From positions 361,110 through 425,109 of the forward strand of contig NZ_MKUD01000010.1 in NCBI RefSeq assembly GCF_001898575.1: a stretch of DNA of 64,000 bases, read 5' to 3'. The position numbers and the translations under genes are program-made. Position 1 is the first letter of the stretch. Each line of letters starts with the position of its first letter. Under the pieces are notes generated by a model. The model worked only from the letters and a program-made list of their open reading frames with translations. It was not told the DNA's origin and did no database searches. Below, one piece after another: positions 61,000 to 64,000 of the stretch. The stretch comes from Spirosoma sp. 48-14 (GTDB lineage Bacteria > Bacteroidota > Bacteroidia > Cytophagales > Spirosomataceae).

Positions 61000-63650
61000 G
61001 ATCATTCAACACCAAGTCGAAGAAAACAGAACCGCCCCAACCACCCCGGTGGGCACAACGGTTGCTGGCGTGGTACTGCCGCCCCAGCATACTGGAGGAC
61101 TTGCAGGGGGACCTGAATGAGTATTTCGAACGAAACCTGACGATGAAAGGGCCTCGGAAAGCCCGGTGGATTTACTGCCTGGATGTTCTGAAGTTTTTTC
61201 GACCGTATACGATCCGTAAACCTGATTTTATTAACCTTTTTATCCATTGGATTATGCTTGGCAGCTACCTTAAAACGTCCCGGCGGAGTCTGGTGCGTAA
61301 CAAATTATTTTCCTTCATCAACATCGTCGGGCTGGCCGTTAGTATGTCGGTGGGTTTACTGGTTATATCATTTGTTGCGGATATACTTGCCTACGACGAT
61401 TTTCACGAAAAGAGAGATCGGATTTACCGGGTGATCACCACCTTTAAAACGCCCGAACAACCGCCGGTCGACCTGGCTTCGACATCGGTAAAAGTGGGAC
61501 AGCGAATTCGCAAAAGTGTACCAGGTATAGATGCATTAACCATACTTCGTAATGGCTTTGGCGGGGATGCTACTGTGGGCGAGACAACAGTTCCCCTGGG
61601 GGGGCATTGGGCTGATGCTTCGTTTTTTAAGGTGTTTACCTTTCCCTTACTGGAAGGCAACCCCGCTACGGCCTTGAAAGACCCATACTCACTGGTATTG
61701 ACCGAAAAAACGGCCAAAAAACTGTTTGGCGATGTCGATCCATTGGGCAAAACAGTTCGGTTGGATACGTTGAACTATACTGTGACCGGATTAATGAAAG
61801 ATGTTCCGAAATTGTCTCATATACAATTCGAAGCATTAGCCTCTTTCTCAACAGCGGAAGCGCAGTTTACCAGGAAAGACCCTAATTTTTATGGATGGGA
61901 TAACATCTGGCAGAATTATGTCTACATGGTTTTGCCCGTGCAAACCAAACCCGAATCGGTCTTGCAGGCGCTGAATACGTTTACTAAACAGGAAAACAGC
62001 GGATTGGTGAATCGAACGGTTTCGGTATCGCTTCAGCCATTGAAAGAAGCATCGCTGGGACCGAAGTTGCACAATGCCATTGGGCCTACGATGGTACCGA
62101 TTGTGATCTGGGTATTGAGTGGTCTGGCGCTGGTTATTATCCTGTCGGCTTGTTTTAATTACACCAATCTGTCAATTGCCCGATCCCTTCGTCGTTCGCG
62201 GGAAGTAGGAGTTCGTAAAATTATCGGGGCATTGAAAAGCCATGTGTTGGGCCAGTTCATGGCCGAGTCCGTGATCATTGCGTTGATGGCACTGATCGTC
62301 TCGTTTGGGCTCTTTTTATTCCTCCGAACGCAGTTCCTGGCACTCGATCCGTTTATTAATAATCTGGTTTCGCTGGAGGTTTCGGGTTGGGTCATTCTCT
62401 ATTATATTTTACTGGCCATTCTTGTAGGATTGCTAGCCGGATTTTTGCCCGCCCTGTTTTTCTCCCGAATCAAACCGATTCAGGTATTGAGAGATGTATC
62501 GGCCCTGAAGGTATTTCGACGAGTTACCCTGCGCAAAACGCTGATTATCATTCAGTACGGATTGTCTCTTATCTTCATCACAACAACCCTGATCGGCTAT
62601 GCGCAGTACCGGAGCTTTCTAACCTTCGACCTGGGATTTACGACCGACAATATTCTGAATATAAACCTGAAAGGAAATAAAGGGGCGGTGCTGGCGAACG
62701 AGCTGAGCCAGATTCCTGGCGTAGTCGAGGTATCGAAATCGCAGTTAATTACCAGCCTGGGCAGCATGGGCGGAACGACCATGAAATACAAAGATAGTCA
62801 GGACTCGGCGCTGGTCTGGCATAATATGGTCGACGAACATTATTTGCCAATCCATAAGCACAAACTCCTGGCTGGAACAAATTTTACCCGACACCCTAAA
62901 AAAGGCGAGGAGGAGAGCGAAGTCATTGTAAATGAGCAGGTCATCCGACGCTTCAATATTGCCAAACGAAATCCGCAGAAAGCACTGGGCGAACAGGTAG
63001 TTGTCGATAAAAAGAAACTCACGATTGTCGGTGTGTTAAAGGATTTCCATTACGGAACGATGGAGAAACAAATTGAGCCTGTCATGTTCCGGTACTTTAC
63101 GGATCAACTGGGTGGGTATCTCAATGTAAAAGTGGCTACAACCGATTTGCCTGCTACTATGGCGAATATTGAGGAGGTCTGGCGCAAGCTGGATAAGATA
63201 CACCCGATGGAAGCCAAGTTTTATGATGATCAGATTGAAGAGGCCTATCAGCAGTTCGCCATTATGATTAAGGTAATTGGCTTTGTTGCGTTTCTGGCCA
63301 TCTGCATCGCTTTTCTGGGATTGCTGGGCATGGTCGTATTTATGACCGAAACCCGACTCAAAGAAATCAGTATCCGAAAAGTGCTCGGAGCCAGCGAAGG
63401 AGGATTGGTCTATCTGTTGAGTAAAAGCTTCCTGAACTTGCTTCTGTTGGCCGCTTTTGTAGCGCTTCCAGCAACCTGTCTCTTTTTCGATCAGGTCGTT
63501 CTGGTCAACTTTGCCTATCACCAACCCATTCGGGTGAATGAACTGGTGATCAGCGTATTGGTTGTTATGCTCCCGGCTTTCCTGATGATTGTGTCACAGA
63601 CGCTGAATGCCGCCCGAAAAAATCCAGCCAAGGTATTGAAAAGTGACTAA
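60996..63650 (+). CDS. FtsX-type ABC transporter permease with PadR-linked N-terminal prefix domain
   Basis: 884 residues. A prefix of about 80 residues (RWAQRLLAWYCRPSILEDLQGDLNEYFERN) is typical of permeases encoded after PadR genes. Then come two MacB/FtsX-like units: TM1 FINIVGLAVSMSVGLLVISFV with a periplasmic domain, TM pairs at about 370-480, and a second unit whose last TM helices sit at about 755-875. No ATPase gene lies beside it. It may act as a macrolide-export-like or lipoprotein-release-like pump, or as a mechanotransmitter. It overlaps the PadR gene by 4 nt. Confidence 0.9.
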   Translation: MRSFNTKSKKTEPPQPPRWAQRLLAWYCRPSILEDLQGDLNEYFERNLTMKGPRKARWIYCLDVLKFFRPYTIRKPDFINLFIHWIMLGSYLKTSRRSLVRNKLFSFINIVGLAVSMSVGLLVISFVADILAYDDFHEKRDRIYRVITTFKTPEQPPVDLASTSVKVGQRIRKSVPGIDALTILRNGFGGDATVGETTVPLGGHWADASFFKVFTFPLLEGNPATALKDPYSLVLTEKTAKKLFGDVDPLGKTVRLDTLNYTVTGLMKDVPKLSHIQFEALASFSTAEAQFTRKDPNFYGWDNIWQNYVYMVLPVQTKPESVLQALNTFTKQENSGLVNRTVSVSLQPLKEASLGPKLHNAIGPTMVPIVIWVLSGLALVIILSACFNYTNLSIARSLRRSREVGVRKIIGALKSHVLGQFMAESVIIALMALIVSFGLFLFLRTQFLALDPFINNLVSLEVSGWVILYYILLAILVGLLAGFLPALFFSRIKPIQVLRDVSALKVFRRVTLRKTLIIIQYGLSLIFITTTLIGYAQYRSFLTFDLGFTTDNILNINLKGNKGAVLANELSQIPGVVEVSKSQLITSLGSMGGTTMKYKDSQDSALVWHNMVDEHYLPIHKHKLLAGTNFTRHPKKGEEESEVIVNEQVIRRFNIAKRNPQKALGEQVVVDKKKLTIVGVLKDFHYGTMEKQIEPVMFRYFTDQLGGYLNVKVATTDLPATMANIEEVWRKLDKIHPMEAKFYDDQIEEAYQQFAIMIKVIGFVAFLAICIAFLGLLGMVVFMTETRLKEISIRKVLGASEGGLVYLLSKSFLNLLLLAAFVALPATCLFFDQVVLVNFAYHQPIRVNELVISVLVVMLPAFLMIVSQTLNAARKNPAKVLKSD

Positions 63651-63710
63651 TGGCAGATCGCAACTTTGGTGCATGGTAGAGGGCTGACGCCCAAAAAGCT
63701 GACGCCAGGG

Positions 63711-63730
63711 AGACGCCAGGTATGGCGTCT
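63711..63730 (-). terminator. Small hairpin with GTAGAGACGCCA repeat
   Basis: AGACGCCA (63711-63718) pairs with TGGCGTCT (63723-63730) around a GGTA loop. Read on the minus strand it begins GTAGAGACGCCA, and that TAG is the stop codon of the partial membrane protein. Confidence 0.55.
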
Positions 63731-64000
63731 CTACAAAGGAAATGTTCTGTACCAAATCCCTACGGCACTCACCCAGCCTATGATCAGCCAGGCACCTACG
63801 GGTACGCCGAACATAATCAGGAGTAGGCCACCGATGAAGCCGCCAAAAATGCCTGAAAGCCAGCGTTCGGGAAGGATATCGTACCCGTAGGCAAGGCTAT
63901 GCAGAAGCAGTAGCCAGCCCCAGCCAGTCAGCCAAAGCCAGATAACGTAGTCGGGCTGAATTTCGGCCGGGTAATTTCGCCCTAAAATCAGGAGTTCAGG
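63731..64000 (-). CDS. Partial membrane protein (5' end outside window)
   Basis: The minus-strand frame is open from the right edge to the TAG stop at 63731 (89 residues seen). It has three hydrophobic segments: VIWLWLTGWGWLLLLHSLAYG, WLSGIFGGFIGGLLLIMFGVPV and GAWLIIGWVSAVGIW. It is a membrane protein of unknown family. The start codon is beyond the window. It is convergent with the permease gene. Its stop codon is supplied by the GTAGAGACGCCA repeat. Confidence 0.7.
   Translation of the reverse strand, partial: PELLILGRNYPAEIQPDYVIWLWLTGWGWLLLLHSLAYGYDILPERWLSGIFGGFIGGLLLIMFGVPVGAWLIIGWVSAVGIWYRTFPL

Noticed and set aside
63666-63890. Plus-strand open frame of 74 codons at the right edge
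   Set aside because: It is the shadow of the minus-strand membrane-protein frame, which has clear hydrophobic segments.
1-64000. tRNA or rRNA genes
   Set aside because: No sequence with cloverleaf-like features or conserved rRNA blocks was noticed; a tRNAscan run would be needed to exclude tRNAs fully.

Overview
The window is chromosomal DNA of a Bacteroidota bacterium, most likely of the order Cytophagales and close to Spirosoma. This is inferred from content, not from a database match. The signs are a protein with a SprB-type repeat and a C-terminal type IX secretion sorting domain, a carboxypeptidase-regulatory/TonB-type outer-membrane receptor, a membrane-tethered TPR-LuxR regulator, an unusually large signal peptidase I, many lipoproteins, and promoter elements of the Bacteroidota form TAnnTTTG. 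GC is close to 50 percent. No rRNA, tRNA, CRISPR array, integrase or insertion sequence was recognised.

Layout. 0-5 kb: sugar oxidation and isomerisation (GMC oxidoreductase cut by the left edge, PQQ-type sugar dehydrogenase, DUF72 protein, Tat-exported TIM-barrel isomerase). 5.7-8.7 kb: a tight operon of fatty-acid desaturase, cyclopropane-fatty-acid-synthase-like methyltransferase and transglutaminase-like protein, then a convergent cold-shock gene. 9.6-10.8 kb: a run of small unknown genes. 10.8-16.8 kb (minus strand): CoA-transferase, GH1 glucosidase, small periplasmic protein, SBF-type transporter, aldehyde dehydrogenase. 17-29.7 kb (plus strand): XRE regulator with an S24-like tail, truA, MobA-like nucleotidyltransferase, DinB-like protein, GH65 phosphorylase, LytS-type kinase, a lipoprotein/TPR pair and a methyltransferase. 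29.7-34 kb: menaquinone genes menE and menB with a Rieske protein, DUF2809 and DUF2452. 34-41.4 kb: two-component proteins, an outer-membrane receptor, lepB. 41.5-46.2 kb: class A beta-lactamase, an ECF41 sigma operon with a recognisable ECF41 promoter, and a class V aminotransferase.

47.2-58.9 kb looks like one co-regulated envelope/secretion cluster: a papain-fold lipoprotein, a T9SS-secreted PI-PLC-like protein, a class 3 lipase, a berberine-bridge-type FAD oxidase, three paralogous lipoproteins and a membrane-bound TPR-LuxR regulator. Two regulatory regions about 10 kb apart (47189-47272 and 57527-57610) share the same design. Each has two 16-bp palindromes of the type CTACCC-N4-GGGTAG set 38 bp apart. 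In each, the proximal palindrome is centred 30.5 bp upstream of a TA(G/C)TTTTG -7 element. This is the best candidate in the window for an undescribed regulatory system.

59.5-64 kb: Gfo/Idh/MocA oxidoreductase, a PadR regulator overlapping a large FtsX-type permease, and a minus-strand membrane-protein gene cut by the right edge.

A second theme is intergenic inverted repeats. Several have arms built from 7- or 8-bp tandem units or from a GTAGAGACGCCA-type repeat, and at four genes the first arm contains the stop codon.
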